Assembly: GCA_951804985.1 (NCBI GenBank)
Contig: OX638132.1
Coordinates: 12,877,529 to 12,941,528, forward strand
Source of the DNA: Dryomyza anilis
Lineage: Eukaryota; Arthropoda; Insecta; Diptera; Dryomyzidae
Length of the DNA: 64,000 bases
Reading direction: 5' to 3'
Each line of letters starts with the position of its first letter. Within the stretch, counting starts at the first letter, position 1. This document shows, one piece after another, positions 1-12,747 of the stretch. The notes beneath the pieces were generated by a model. It saw nothing but the letters and a program-made list of their open reading frames with translations. It had not been told where the DNA came from and searched no databases. The position numbers and the translations under genes are program-made.

Positions 1-1710
1 TGTTGAATAGTGTAATTTGTGAAAAAACTTCAAATTTGTTTTTCTGCGTATTATAGATTGCATTTCAAACGGTTATGAGTGCGAACGGTCATGGTATGGT
101 ATCCCTGCATTTTACCCAAAGTCATATTTTTGTGAAAGTCATTAATAGTCATGAATGATGAAATTTTCGTAAAACTTTCTGTGGCATATATTATTCCTTG
201 GCTAAAAATATTGTATAATTCAAGACAAACAGAAAAACCTTCACCCACACAGATACATTATGCAGCATGTGCTCGAATTCCACACTCATTACTTAGCTTA
301 GCTACTTTCCAACTAAACACCCAAACAAATCGTTCCAAATTTCACAGAAATCAAATTTATTTTCATAACAACACCAAGTGCAACTTTTCATTTGCATCCT
401 TCTTGCATTTTGCATTTGTGGCGTACAAAAAGAATGAAAGAAAAACTGAAACTGTTTTGTGCCAAACTTTGTGTGTGTGTGTGTGTGGAAAACTTGTAAT
501 AACTTCCATCAATTTTACTGCTTCTGCTGCTGACTGACTTTTGGCCAAAAATTGCAATTTTAAATTGCATTTGCCACAAATGTTCACGATGGGACCCATG
601 ACCTACCACTCACTACCTGCTGCAGGACCTTTAGCAGCACCTTTCCTGCATGGCATTCAGCAAAATCCACCCACGGCACAATAAACAAATTCAAGCCGTT
701 TAATCAAATTCCAATCTAGGCGAAATTTATGCGATGAATGCATTTTGTTGACCTGCCTCGTCACCCCGACTTACGTTGCAGAAAACTTTTTAATTTCCAA
801 TTTAAGCCAAGAAACAAAAACATTCTGTGCCTGTGTTCGTTCGCTGCATTTCGTGTGCGTTTTCGCTTGCATATCCTTGAAATGTTCTTTCGAGCCCACG
901 CCACATATTCAGATACTCAGCCAGACAAACAGATAGACAGACAGACACACATACTAAGAGACAGACATACAGTCATTCTGCGAGCAACACCAACAACATA
1001 TCATTATCGACTGCAATTTCAACTCATCGTCATGTTACTCGCCATCACCTCATCCCCATTCCACGGCGTCCTTTACGACTTTTAAATCGGTTTTTCGTTT
1101 TTCATTTTTCGGCCCAGACAGACGCAATTAACTCGCTTCTTTTCGACAGTTGTTTCTCGAGGGGAGCCCAAATTCCTGCAATCGCTGTTGTTGCAATAAA
1201 ATTGCAATTGGCTGCATGCAGCAACTTTTTGCCAAAAAGCCGTTTGGAGGGCAATCAAATTGTATGCATTTGGAACATATTATAATTGGGGGCATGTCGA
1301 ATATAAAGCATTTGAATGATTATTTTAAAATTTCTTAATCTCGTAGTAGGCAATAAGTGCAATTACTTTTTATTTAAAAAAAAAAACTTTTAAATAAATT
1401 TCTTAGGGCTATCATTTAAAGAAGCAGAAAAAGTAAACATGAATAATTAATGGTATTGAAATAGTAAAAACAATAGGATGCATGTTAAAACAATTAATAA
1501 AATAGTTAGTTTGTACCGTGAATTTTTAAGATGTATGAGTATTAATTGAAACATATTTATATTTTTATTGTATAGTACGCATAAATTTTATCAAATGATC
1601 AAAATTAAAATTCGCACAAAGAAAATGACACATTTTACAAACCTCATTACAAAAGATTATACCACATTTCATTTTTGATTTACTTTTCAATAAATACTGT
1701 AGCATATCTG
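1..1710. other. Unique non-coding DNA, no gene seen
   Basis: This stretch has more balanced base composition than the AT-rich blocks that follow. It holds short simple repeats: a TG run near 470-487 and an imperfect CAGA tract near 923-970. The open frames on both strands are short and low in complexity, with no recognisable domain, so I do not call them genes. From about 1340 onward it is plainly AT-rich. It could be intergenic or intronic. Confidence 0.6.
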
Positions 1711-1945
1711 CACCGAAAAAAATGCTGTATGAAAAATAAATAAAAATGTCTTTAAAATAAACACAAATGTATTTGATTTACACTCAAAATCATATGCATT
1801 TGTTTTTACTAAAACGATGTAGTTGTTTTTGTATGGGAAATAACTACATAATTTGACTGCATTTCCAAGCAACCTAAACTTTGTCTTTATTAATACGTCC
1901 TGAAATATGTATAAAAATTACTACATATGCTTTTAATTTTAGTTA
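1711..1945 (+). repeat. CACCGAAAAAAA-end element, left part
   Basis: It starts with CACCGAAAAAAATGCTGTA and continues for about 230 bp that closely resemble the left part of the 768-bp element at 46326-47093 (shared blocks: the 'AATGTCTTTAAAATAAA' stretch and several 'CTACATA' motifs). The right terminus is not visible, so this copy is truncated. There is no coding potential. Confidence 0.75.
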
Positions 1946-2105
1946 ATCTGCATTTAGTTAATTTTAAAAAATATGATTTTTTTTATATTTTTTATAATAA
2001 AAACAATTTTTTATTGATTCAACAACAAATCGGCCGTTTGCACCTTCATCATGTGTCTGCCAATAACAATCAGTCAAAAAATGATGTGTCTTCGCAGGGA
2101 GTATA

Positions 2106-2354
2106 TCGTCGGTGATACTGCAAAACCGCCTATCTACATTTTCGAATACCTCTTACAAAATGAATTTTACAGAAGAAACTAAACTATTTTGAGTCTCAAT
2201 TCTGCACTTACTTCATACAAATTTAAGTATGTCATAACTTAAAATGGCATTTTTCTAATTTATCCGATCAACATATCATTAAAAACCCGATTAAAACACA
2301 AAATTAGGCGTAATTTTCACATGCAGTTAGGCGGTTTTGTTGTATCACCGACGA
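2106..2354. mobile_element. 249-bp MITE, TCGTCGGTGATAC ends
   Basis: The two ends are inverted copies of about 27 bp (TCGTCGGTGATAC then GCAAAACCGCC on the left; the mirror image at 2329-2354 on the right). TA lies immediately outside both ends, as expected of a Tc1/mariner-type target duplication. The interior is AT-rich without an open frame. The outermost six bases match the ends of the 256-bp MITEs at 50123 and 62520, but the interiors differ. Confidence 0.8.
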
Positions 2355-3062
2355 TATTACTCTCTCTACGGAGTTGACAATTTTTATTTTTCTATTTTTC
2401 ATTTTCAAAACTAAAAAGATTCATTGTGTTCAATAAGTAAGTTTAATTAGTTGGCATCACTATTAATCGTTTCGATCAGTTGCTAGGGTTTTTATACCTA
2501 GCTAATATATTTCTGCAATATATAGCCATTTCAAAAAATGTTACACCAGAAAAATTTACACTAGACAACTTAACGGAGGTCTTTTTTTAATTATGGCAAT
2601 TCTCGTGTTTTTCTACATATTTTGGTCTTTAACTTTATACGTATTTGAGTTTTCGAACTAATTTCTTTTGTATTTATCGAACTATTTTATTTTGTTTCAT
2701 AGATCAAGTTTGTTTTAAAATATATACTCTTACATAATTATGATAATTATAAAAGTTATGCATTAAATAATAAATACACCTTAAAAAATATTTTTGCGTT
2801 TGAGTGGTCATAACTTTGGTCAGGCTCCGCTTAAATTTATTAAATGAGTTTCAGAATATTAGTAGAAGTATTCTCAATAAAACACAATAGAAATTAATTA
2901 GAAAACTCAAATATGTAAAAAGTTAAAATTCAAAATATGGGAAAAAAAACACGAGAAATGTAATAAGTCAAAAACATGAGGCAATCTGAAAACACTGAAT
3001 ATGAGGTGTTGATTAGAATACTGAAGTCTATCGGAAAATCATACTATGGTCGATATTTTTTT
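2355..3062. other. AT-rich non-coding DNA
   Basis: I see no gene, tRNA or inverted-repeat element here. The sequence is AT-rich with scattered A and T runs. Confidence 0.55.
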
Positions 3063-3725
3063 TTCTGTTATACCGTGTCATCGGCCAAAAACATTTAGAT
3101 TTTAAACGAAGTTTAAACGAGCATCAGATGACGTTTAAACTCAGTTTAAACAACGGATTAAAGTCGTTGTAAAACTGAATTCTGAATGTAAACTACGTTT
3201 AATTGCTCGAGTTTAATTACCATTGTTAAACCGGTCCTAAGTAATATCATTATCAAGCGGTATTCCTTAATGTCCTGCTGTTCTAAACTTTTTTGTTGTA
3301 CCGTGTTTTCTGCAAAAAAAAATTTCAGATTTTATACGTAGTTTAAATGAGCATCAGATGACGTTTAAACTCAGTTTAAACTACTGTAAACCTGAATTAT
3401 GAGTGTAAACTACTTTTAATTACAACGAGTTTAATTAGAACTGTGAAATTGGCCCTAAGTGATATCATTATTAAGTCGTATTCTTTAGTGACCTGTTGTT
3501 CTAAATTTTTTTGTTGTACCAAAAATATTGAAATTTTAAACAAAGTTTAAACGAGCATCAAATGACGTTTAAACTCAATTTAAACTACGGATTAAAGTCA
3601 CTATAAACCTGAACTGTGAATTTAAACTACGTTTAATTACAACGAGTTTAATTGCCTCTATAAAACCGACCCTAAATGATATCATTATCAAGCGATATTC
3701 TTTAGTATCCTGCTGTTCTAAATAC
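3063..3725. repeat. Three tandem copies of a 204-230 bp repeat rich in GTTTAAAC
   Basis: A unit containing GCATCAGATGACGTTTAAAC recurs at about 3121, 3351 and 3555 (the third copy has one change). Each copy starts near a 'TGTACC' or 'TATACC' stretch and ends in 'CCTGCTGTTCTAAA'. The copies are diverged by substitutions and small gaps. Each has several copies of TTTAAAC and its palindrome. No protein is encoded. Confidence 0.85.
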
Positions 3726-5057
3726 TGGATTCCTTTGGGATGCGATTACCACTCCCTTTGGCAGTAAACTGCGCTGAGTACATTGTGATTAGAAGCCACG
3801 AATTAACATATAAATTATACAAAATTCTTGACCTCAAAAACTAAAATAATCCTGAGAATAAAAGCAGCAACAAAAACAAGTTGTCAACTGAAGACACAGC
3901 TGGGCGTGTTGTGTAGGTGGTGATGACTTAAGAGTTTTTACCTTTTTAATTCAATTTCAGTTTTTTTTTTAGTTTTAGTTTTTGTGCTCAACTCAAACAC
4001 GTGGTTCCCGAAGGATTCCAAACGAAAGTACGTTGTGTGTATGTGTGACAACCACACCTTTGCTTACAAACACCTTTTTCTACTCACACACATATGGACT
4101 TTTATTGTTGTAGTTATTTTAGTTTTATATGTATTGACGCTATGCAAATATTTCAAGTCGCTCCGCAAGGATTTCATTATCCTTATCATTCGATTCGCAT
4201 GCTGCCAGTGTGTAGTGTGTGTTTAAATGAAGACATGCGACACGAGAGACAACGAAACTCAACTCAACTCAACCGGTTGGCGACGCGACGACATTTATTG
4301 TGTCGCAAGGATACACGCGTTAATGTCCTTGCTTGGTCAAACTACTTTAATTACAATGTATCCATGGCAGAGGTGCCTCTGTGTGTTTCTTACTATATAA
4401 GTGACAGGACATTTTACACATACTACTCGTGTGTTCTTAGAGGCGCCGCACCTTTGATTTTAATTGAAATTTGTTTTATTTTTTTTTTTGTAGTGTTTTC
4501 TTCTTTAGTTTTTCGTATTCATTACGCGCTTGTTTGTATTTTTCTTGTCTGTCCATCTGTTTGTGTCCTTTAAACAATTACAATAAATGTCCTGTTTTTG
4601 TTCCTCACGCTGTTGTTCTTGTTGTTTATTATCCTTTCGCCGTTACAGTCACGAATGTGTTAAATTGAAAATGAGGTCGTTCGCTTCGTTTGTGTCTTGT
4701 TGCTCTGCTTTTGCGCCGGGATATGGCCAATTTCTTGTTGCTGTCTTCGACAAACGAATGTCCTTTTTGTCCTGTTAACCGTATTTATCACTTGACATTT
4801 ATGCGCAGCTACGTGCTTCAATTAATTGGAAATTTCTTCATGTTCGTTCTTTTCTATAAAAATTCTCCATGCTTATAAAATTCAAAATAACTATAGCGTG
4901 TTATTAATAAATAGTATTAACTTGAGTTATATGTAGCGCATATAAATTTTATAATTTCCGTCTGCATAAAAAAGTGAAAACTAATTTTAGTAGCAAAATT
5001 GTACAAATTTTTTCGAAATATTTCAAACAGACAAATGCCGTAGTTTATATCAAATGC
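3726..5057. other. Unique non-coding DNA with a TGTCCT motif cluster
   Basis: The block from about 3980 to 4800 has normal complexity. The short hexamer TGTCCT (or AGGACA) occurs six times in 450 bp: 4324, 4406, 4564, 4588, 4759 and 4768. A TATATAAG stretch lies near 4393. The small open frames are Phe/Cys-rich shadows of T-rich DNA. No exon can be supported. It may be regulatory or intronic sequence. Confidence 0.5.
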
Positions 5058-5181
5058 TACACTCAGAAAAAAAAACTATAAAATTCATAGGAAGTCGTAT
5101 TGATTCAACGATATTTTACTATAAAATTAGTCAATGCGATTTTTTTCAATTAATATTATAAGGTGGGAACTATTAATGTTA

Positions 5182-6081
5182 CACAGAAAAAAAAATTTTT
5201 CAATATGATGAATTTATACATAAATATTATGAATTTTTTCACCAACTACCAGATTCATCATATTGATACCACCGTTCATTAAATGACATTAATGAATGCA
5301 TTCATTATATACAAAATATTCAATACAATGAATTTGAATTGTCATATTGATGAATTTGTTCATAATATTTTTTCAATTTTTTTTTTATGAAATAATTCGA
5401 AAAAAAATTTGTAAAAAATTTAAAAAAAATTGTTGTGAAAAAATAATTTTTTCAAAAAAAAATTTGTTCGAAAAAAAAAATTGTTCGAAAAAAATAAATT
5501 TTCGAAAAACAAATTGTTTGAAAAAAAAAATGTTGTTCGAAAAAAAAAATTTATTCAAAAAAAAAAAAAAAAGTTCAAAAAATGATTTTCAAAAAAAAAA
5601 ATTTTTTTTTCAAAAATATATATTTACAAAAATATATTTTTATTAATATATATATTATTAATAAAAAGTTGTAATTATAATAAATATATTAAAAAACATT
5701 TTACTAATTTATGCATGTCGAGCAAGCCTTATATAAGAAATAACACACAATAACTACTTGAGAACTGAAAAGTACGGCAAACATTGAACGAAAAAAAAAA
5801 ACAATTTGATAGAAATTTGGTTTAATAAACAGAGTTCTTCAATATGAAGAACTAATATGTTGTATTTTATATTTTGGTTCATTAATATGATGAAACGTAT
5901 TCTTCACATACAGTTCATCATATTGAAGAACACTTTATCGACAGTTACCAAGCGACAGTTACCATGATAGCAGTCATAACATTGATAGCGTTAGTCATTT
6001 ATAATATGAATGGCTCTTTATTACAATTTTTCGGTTTGAAGAACGGAATTCATCAATATGACGTAAATTTTTTTTTCTATG
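5182..6081. mobile_element. 900-bp nested MITE, CACAGAAAAAAAA ends
   Basis: The left end is CACAGAAAAAAAAA and the right end its near mirror (CATAGAAAAAAAAA read inward), with TA on both sides. Subterminal copies of 'TTCATCATATTGA' occur in both orientations. The centre (about 5380-5640) is an A-rich array of 'TTCGAAAAAAAAA' units. Removing it leaves sequence that aligns with the related element in GNBP intron 2, which supports its being an insertion. Confidence 0.8.
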
Positions 6082-6810
6082 TATAGTGGCGTTGCACTAT
6101 TGATTTCAATAGTTTTTACTGATAAAGGAATGTCCCATTGAAATAATAGTTTATCACATTAAAATAAATCGACTTATACTATTATATCAATATGATAAAA
6201 TTATTAATTGAATTATGCAGACTATTGTTTTAAATATATTGTAACATAAAAAATAGTATAAATCATTTAAAAGAAATAGAACATCATATTCTCTGAAAAG
6301 GATATAACTATAACAAAGGATATAACAACCAACTATTCAAAATATAGTTTCTTATATTCATTCAATAGGATTTATCCTTTTAATTCTATATGCTATTAAT
6401 GTTGTTGGAATAACAAATAAATGCAACTGAAACAATAATATTTGTATGTAAATTTTATTAAATACATATTATATTAAATTTAATGCCAAATAGAAATTAA
6501 TGGTGGACCATCGAAATCTAAAACTATCCCAACTGCGTACTTTCAAACGTTCCCGCTGTCTTCCTTCGCTAATTTATGATATGGATACAACGAAGTGAAT
6601 CTGGAAATGAATAAATTTAAAAATATGATTTAGTACTTAATAAAATTATGTTCAACGATTTAAATCGTAACTATATATATCCTATTGATACATCCTATTT
6701 AAAAAAATGGCACAACTATAACGACAATAATGTTCATCGTATGAAATTCATATTTAATAATTTGATCATATTAAAGCAATAGGAAATACAAATAGTTTGC
6801 TTCATATAAC

Positions 6811-7212
6811 ATCCCAGTAGTAAATTTGTCCAGGCCTTGCCAGTGGAAGCCCTTCTATAACCACTTCTTAGTATGCTCAATACACATTCTGTCATCACTG
6901 AAGCTAGTGTACTTCCAACACACCTTCTTGAGAATCAGCATCAATCGATTTTGTGACTATTTCTAATATATTTCAAATACAAAAGCAAAGCGCTGCCAGC
7001 TCACCTTCTAATGGAATGCTAACAGTAATGAGTCGAACTATTCAGTGAGACCTTCTGAGAGCCCTTCTTTGAGAAATGAATAGGGAAGTCCTTGAAAAAT
7101 GTTCATTTTATATTAAAAATAAGAAAGGAAATCATTTGGTCAGGAAGGGATTCCACCTGCTTGAGAATCTGTGCTAGCATAGCTTCTTACGTCTGAAATT
7201 TACTACTGGGAT
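6811..7212. mobile_element. 402-bp nested element, perfect 17-bp TIR ATCCCAGTAGTAAATTT
   Basis: It begins with ATCCCAGTAGTAAATTT and ends with the exact reverse complement. The interior is less AT-rich than the host element and has no long frame. A related, 5'-truncated copy lies in reverse orientation at 17361-17661. The surrounding 3.5-kb element resumes on both sides, so this insertion is the younger of the two. Confidence 0.85.
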
Positions 7213-8749
7213 ATTGATGCTATAGTTTATCCTATAAAAACAAAGTGACAAAACTATAAAGACAATTATTTTTATCCTATGAAGTAAATATATACTTTCA
7301 TCTTATAGAAACAATATGAAACACATACAAAATCAATAGTTTGCATCATATAACTTAATGATGCTATAGTTTATCCTATTAAAAGAAAATGCAAAACTAT
7401 AGCGACAATACTTTTCATTCTATGAACTTCGTTTTTAATAATGCTATCGCTTTATCGGATTTAAATCAATCACAATTTTAAATAATTTTATAAATTTCTA
7501 AAAAATTTCTAAAAACAGAATACTTAACAAATTAAAACAAAAATATTACAAGTATTTTTAGCACAGTAAGTGTTGATTGCCACAATTTAATCCTATATAA
7601 GCAATAAGATATGCCTATAAAACTAATAGTACAATTAAAATTACGTGAGAATATGTTTTTGTTAAAACTAATATTTAAAATACACGAAAAGTTATTTAAT
7701 TAATAAAATTATATATGAAAACATGTAAGCTTACCTTGAGAATGTACAAATAAAGCGGCAAATGACTTTGGCCCAAGCTAATGTGTCGAAGGTGTCCTTT
7801 TTTTTCCTGTCTTGATTGTACTTCTTTGTTATGTGTTATGTTTTAAATTTCTTTATTGTATGTTTATATTTGTTTTATATTTAGTTATTTAATACACTTT
7901 TCTTTTACACATTTGCTTTACTGAGGAATTTGCTAATCGTGGAAGACACGACGTTCAACGATATCACGGTTACATTTTTACGAATTTAATTACCTACTAT
8001 TTTGAGAACATACGATGTTTAGCCACTTAGTACTTTTCGACTATAAATCAAATTAGCGTCTTTTGTGACGAAGTTAATAAGCCATTACTATTTTTAATAA
8101 AATGATAATGTATTTTTTATTATACAAATTAAATTACATTTGTATGGTCTTGCGTTGCTCACATACATTTTTGATAAATAACCTTAATATTAAATATGTT
8201 GATACCTTTATTCTCTATGGATACTTATTTTAGTTTTTCTTACAGCAACATTGAAAAAGTACTTTTTTGTATTTTTAATGGTTTTATCACATTAATATAA
8301 GAGTTTATTTAATGTGACTCAAACTATTAATAATTAATAGAATTGCACTATAAACTAAACTATTGAAACAATAGTAACATTTTATCAATAACATGTCCTG
8401 TTGAAATAATGTTGGCCACCTTATTAGCTAAACAATAGTACAAAATACTATAAAAACTATTATATTAATAGAAAAAACTATTGTTTCATGTACTTTAGAA
8501 TCAATAGTTGTACTCTTGGTTTTTTGTTTTCTGAGTGTATCTGTTTCAGCGCGTTAATTCCTGAAAAATGTCAGAAATTTTCAATCGGGTGAATTTGATG
8601 TTAAAGCGGCTTTTAGAAATGTTAAAAATCAAACTGAATAAATGTGTTATATTTCGAAAATGTATTATATATTTTTAAGTATATATTTTTTACATATTAT
8701 TACATCATGCGACCGTATTTTGTACACATATAAAATCAACATTAAATTG

Positions 8750-8900
8750 CACCGAAAAAAAATAATGTAGTAAAAATGACACAACATTTACGTATGGCTT
8801 TATGTTGAAAAAATGTATTTATACTCATTTTGTTAGTTTTTCAATACATTTGTATTTATTTGACATAATTTTACTACACAATGTTTTATTGTAGTAAACT
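8750..8900 (-). repeat. CACCGAAAAAAA-end element, short copy
   Basis: The segment starts with CACCGAAAAAAAATAATGTA and is similar, as its reverse complement, to the right end of the 46326-47093 element (about 46930-47093). It is a terminal fragment or a short deletion derivative. No coding capacity. Confidence 0.65.
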
Positions 8901-10270
8901 GCAGAACTGTATTATTGTTTTAATTTTTGCTATTATATTAATAATTTGCAGTTTGTGGACACAACGGCGAATGTACAACGTAAATGTTATTCATGCTGGT
9001 AAAACCGAAACCCAAGTCTTTACCTACAAATCCTCGTTGTTCTGCCCTTGTCCATTTGGCAAAATAAATAAAACTAACTTGTTTTAAAAAGGTTAGAAAA
9101 GTATGACTAATGTCATCATTATAATAATCTTGACTTTGGCATGAAGAATATAGGACAACTGTGTGTATTCTCAAATGGCTGAGTCTAAAGGTCTAACGAT
9201 CAGGTTTGGAAACATGTGGCAATAAGATTTGATATCGCCTGAAGGGTATTCATTCAGCTATAAGATAAAATAAATTTTATCTTAAAATCTTTTAAAGGTT
9301 TTGAGTTATGAACGTTCAAAGTCAAAAATTTAGACTTTATTCAACAATAACGCGTCTATCGGTCAGGGACCGCACTATTCGGTAGTAAAAATGGATATGG
9401 TATAAATTATTTTGCTATATGTTAAAATTCAATTTCAACGTAAAAAATTTTGAAGGTTTTTGGTGCATAACATTCAAATACGTAAATTTATACTAAATTT
9501 AGACTACATTTAGATTACATTTAGACTAAAATTAGCCAGAGTCGGAATGTCCTGGCAGTAAGAGTGGGTAGGGGGTGAAAGGGTATTCACTCAGCTATAA
9601 CTTAAAACATATTTTGGATTTACTGCTTTTAACTGGCAGATGAACGTTATGAACGTTTAAAATCGAAATTTTGAAAAAAGATACATTTCTTATATTTTCC
9701 AGAGCACATAAAATAAAAAGTGTAGAGATCGTTTCTTTTTGAAAAATATAGGTAAAATATTCAGTATTTAAAAAAAAGTATCTTTAAAACTCACAGAGAT
9801 ATTAAAACTCAAAGTGAAAAAAATCAATACACAAATGTTCACTTATTTACCTGAGGTTCAAAATTACAAACAAAAAAAAAATATCTTGAGTATCTAATAT
9901 TATCAATCTTGTAAAATGGTTATAAAAAAATGTACTACAACAAAAAAAAATATTGTTGTATATACTAAAATTGGAAAAGTAAAATGGTTGAACTTTAGCT
10001 TATAACACAATGGATTCTAATCAGTTGATTTTAATTTTTTGATATTTCTGACATATTTCATCAATTTCCAATCAAATAAAAAAAAACGGCATTCAAAAAT
10101 ATTCACTACAACAAAAGATACAGAGTTCTGGCCGATGAAAAACGATTCTGAACCACTGTTCGAGACGGCGTGAGTTTTTACAAAGCAATTTTTACTCTCG
10201 GAGGATTTTCATTGTTTTTATTTTTTTTTTTTCTAAAAATTAACGTCGTATAGAGAGATTTCTTCTATAT
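8901..10270. other. AT-rich non-coding DNA with a diverged local duplication
   Basis: Two segments, about 9235-9340 and 9585-9680, share 'GGGTATTCA-TCAGCTATAA' followed by 'ATGAACGTT', so this is an old tandem duplication of about 350 bp. The rest is AT-rich with no gene-like frame. Confidence 0.5.
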
Positions 10271-10271
10271 G

Positions 10272-10353
10272 AAGTGGACAGTTGCCGAGTTTGAACCCCG
10301 AATATATCTGCTCGCATGTCATCACACTAATCAACTGAGCTAGGGACGCACGG
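10272..10353 (-). repeat. tRNA-like head, likely SINE remnant
   Basis: On the minus strand TAGCTCAGTTGA (plus 10331-10342) fits a polymerase III A box. GGGGTTCAAACTC (plus 10287-10299) fits a B box. The spacing is about right for a tRNA. The stems do not fold into a clean cloverleaf by eye, so a tRNA-derived SINE or tRNA pseudogene is more likely than a working tRNA. The body of the element could not be delimited. Confidence 0.5.
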
Positions 10354-11274
10354 TGAACAAAAATGCCCTTTTTTTGATCAAAACTATATAACTTTAAAAC
10401 TAATCGGTTGATTTCGTTGAATTTTTTTACTAAATAGAAAAAAATATTAAAGTGTAGTTATGCATTACAAAATATCTTTTATTTATTCTCAAAAAAATTT
10501 TAGAAATAAATAAACTTCGAAAATATTTTGGTAATTTTTGACATGTGATCTGAAGCCGATATCGATATGATTTATTTTTTATTTTTGACCACATTAATAG
10601 TGATCTTAAATAAGTCATTATGAATAAAGGATATAACCTGCAGTCTTTGGAATAAATTTACAAAAAAGGCACAAATGTATAAAATTATAAAATAATGTGA
10701 ATTTTTGCCATATAATTTCTACAAATCCAGGAAAGATATCGGGATTGTATGATTTGTTTTATTTTTTAGCACATTGATTGTGATTAGAAAACAGTTAATG
10801 CGAATGAAGGATATTTTTGGAATAAATTTACAAAAACTTAGAATAAAACTGTTAATTTTTGCGAGTAATTTCACCTAACCTAATTTCTCCTAAATAGAAT
10901 TATTTTTAACTGGAGGACAATTTTTTTTGAATGGTCCTGATTGTATATAGTTCATGTTTAAAATAATATTATTTTTAAAATTGTACTTTTTAAAAACTTT
11001 TACATAATTTTTCTTGATTTTAATAATGCGTTTCTGCATATTTTACACCGCTATCAGCCAAAAAGTTGGCTGCAATGCAAGACAACAAATTGCAGAGTTA
11101 CAGCATATTTTGAGAAGCAATGCAAACTGTTGCAGTTGACTTTTATATGCTGCAGGACATGAAGAGGAGATATTGATGAATTACAACAGCAGCGGCCGAA
11201 AGTGGTGCTCGTCAGCGTAGGTGCCAAAAATTAAATAAACGAAAAAGTCGAAAAATGAGGCATTCATTTTTGTG
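10354..11274. other. AT-rich non-coding DNA
   Basis: No gene seen. The part from 11030 to 11220 is less AT-rich and contains GCAG/TGCAG-rich sequence, but its frames are short and not protein-like. Confidence 0.5.
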
Positions 11275-11282
11275 GTTTATTT

Positions 11283-12739
11283 CAGGGTTGGAAAGCAAAG
11301 GAAGCACAGCACAAACTCTCACTTTTATTGCATTGCTGTCGAGTGAAAGCAAGAGTTTGGAAACATTACAGAGCAAATATTTGATAATTTTACAGAACGA
11401 TGCTTCGAAAAGAAGCAATATTTGTATTTACACCGCAGGAATACTTTGAATGAAATCATTGCTTTAAGATTTTAAATACTTTCACGACTTGCATTTAAAA
11501 TGCTCTCAGGCTTCCAATACTTTGACTGCTTGATTTTGAAATTCCTCACAATTATTACATTATCCGCTCTATGCGATTTGCAATAAATATTTGAACCGGG
11601 AAAGCATTAGAGAGAGCGAAAGTATTTTCATTTGAAAAGCAAACAGCGAAAGTATTTTAATCAAGGCAGCATTCAAAAGGCAAAGAGCAAGAGTTTGGCA
11701 ATCGAGCAGCGCTTCCAAAGCAAAGAGTAAAAGTTTTAGAATCAAAGCATCATTTAAAAAGCAAATTGTGAGAGTCTTGTAATCAAAGCAAAATTTAAAA
11801 AGCAAAAAGTGAGAGTCTTAAAATCGATGCATCTATTATAAAGTAAAGAGTGAGTGTATTTGCATTTGAAAAGCAAAGAGCGAAAGTATTTATATCAAGG
11901 CAGCATTCACAAAGCAAAGAGCAAGAGTTTGGCAATCGAGCAGCTTTTCCAAAGCAAAGAGTAAGAGTTTTAGAATCAAAGCATCATTTAAAAAGCAAAT
12001 AGTGAGAGTCCTGTAATCAAAGCAAAATTTAAAAAGCGAAAAGTGAGAGTCTTAAAATCGATGCATCTTTTAAAAAGTAAAGAGTGAGAGTATTTGCATT
12101 TGAAAAGCAAAGAGCGAAAGTATTTATATCAAGGCAGCATTCAAAAAACAAAGAGAAAAAGTTTGGCAATCAGGCAGAATCAAAGTATCATTTAAAACCA
12201 AATAGTGAGAGTCTTGTAATCAAAGCAAAATTTAAAAAGCGAAAAATGAGAGTCTTAAAATCGATGCATCTTTTAAAAAGTAAAGAGTGAGAGTATTTGC
12301 ATTTGAAAAGCAAAGTGCGAAAGCATTTATATCAAGGCAGCATTCAAAAAGCAAAGAGCAAGAGTTTGACAATCAGGCAGCACTGCCAAGGCAAAGAGTA
12401 AGAGCTTTAGAATCAAAGCAAAATTTAAAAGCAAATTGTGAGAGTCTTGTAATCAAAGCAAAATTTAAAAAACAAAAAGTGAGAGTCTTAAAATCGATGC
12501 ATCTATTATAAGTAAAGACTGAGTGTATTTGCATTTGAAAAGCAAAGAGCGAAAGTATTTATATCAAGGCAGCATTCAAAAAGAAAGAGCAAGAGTTTGG
12601 CAATCAGGCAGCACTTCCAAGGCAAAGAGTAAGAGATTTAGAATCAAAGCAAAATTTAAAAAGCAAAAAGCGAGAGTCGAAGCATCGTTTAAATGTAAAG
12701 ACTGAGAGTTTTGGCATTGCTCGAGAACTTCAAACCCTG
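11283..12739. mobile_element. 1457-bp hAT-like non-autonomous element made of short repeats
   Basis: The left end CAGGGTTGGAA and right end (mirror of CAGGGTTTGAA) are inverted. Each is flanked by the same 8 bp, GTTTATTT, at 11275-11282 and 12740-12747. An 8-bp duplication with CAGGGTT-type ends is the hallmark of the hAT superfamily. Most of the interior is a tandem array of about 41-bp units. The left 280 bp carries similar motifs (ACTCTCAC, TACTTTCAC) in the opposite orientation, giving a partly fold-back layout. No transposase is encoded. The open frames inside are by-products of the repeat. Confidence 0.85.
11600..12720. repeat. Higher-order tandem array of about 41-bp units
   Basis: The basic unit is about 41 bp with core AAAGCAAAGAGTGAGAGT. 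About six variant units in fixed order form a longer repeat of roughly 205-240 bp. The marker GCATTTGAAAAGCAAAG (or a close variant) returns near 11624, 11862, 12096, 12300 and 12531. Later periods have lost one or more units. It lies wholly inside the hAT-like element at 11283-12739. Confidence 0.85.
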
Positions 12740-12747
12740 GTTTATTT

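Larger units (their letters stand above)
5060..8537. mobile_element. 3.5-kb non-autonomous element, CACTCAGAAAA ends
   Basis: The left end CACTCAGAAAAAAAAAC and the right end (mirror of CACTCAGAAAACAAAAAAC) are terminal inverted repeats. TA lies directly outside each (5058-5059 and 8538-8539). Long internal stretches match the element inside GNBP intron 2 (26441-27779), including the part around 6130-6300 and that around 6600-6700. Two other elements are nested in it (5182-6081 and 6811-7212), which explains its greater length. No transposase frame is present, so it would depend on enzymes supplied elsewhere. Confidence 0.85.

Noticed and set aside
12084..12705. Lys/Ser-rich frames with repeated KQRAKVFISRQ-like motifs
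   Set aside because: They come from the 41-bp array of the hAT-like element and shift frame from unit to unit.
11600..12720. CRISPR array
   Set aside because: Repeats are contiguous variants without unique spacers, inside a eukaryotic transposon.
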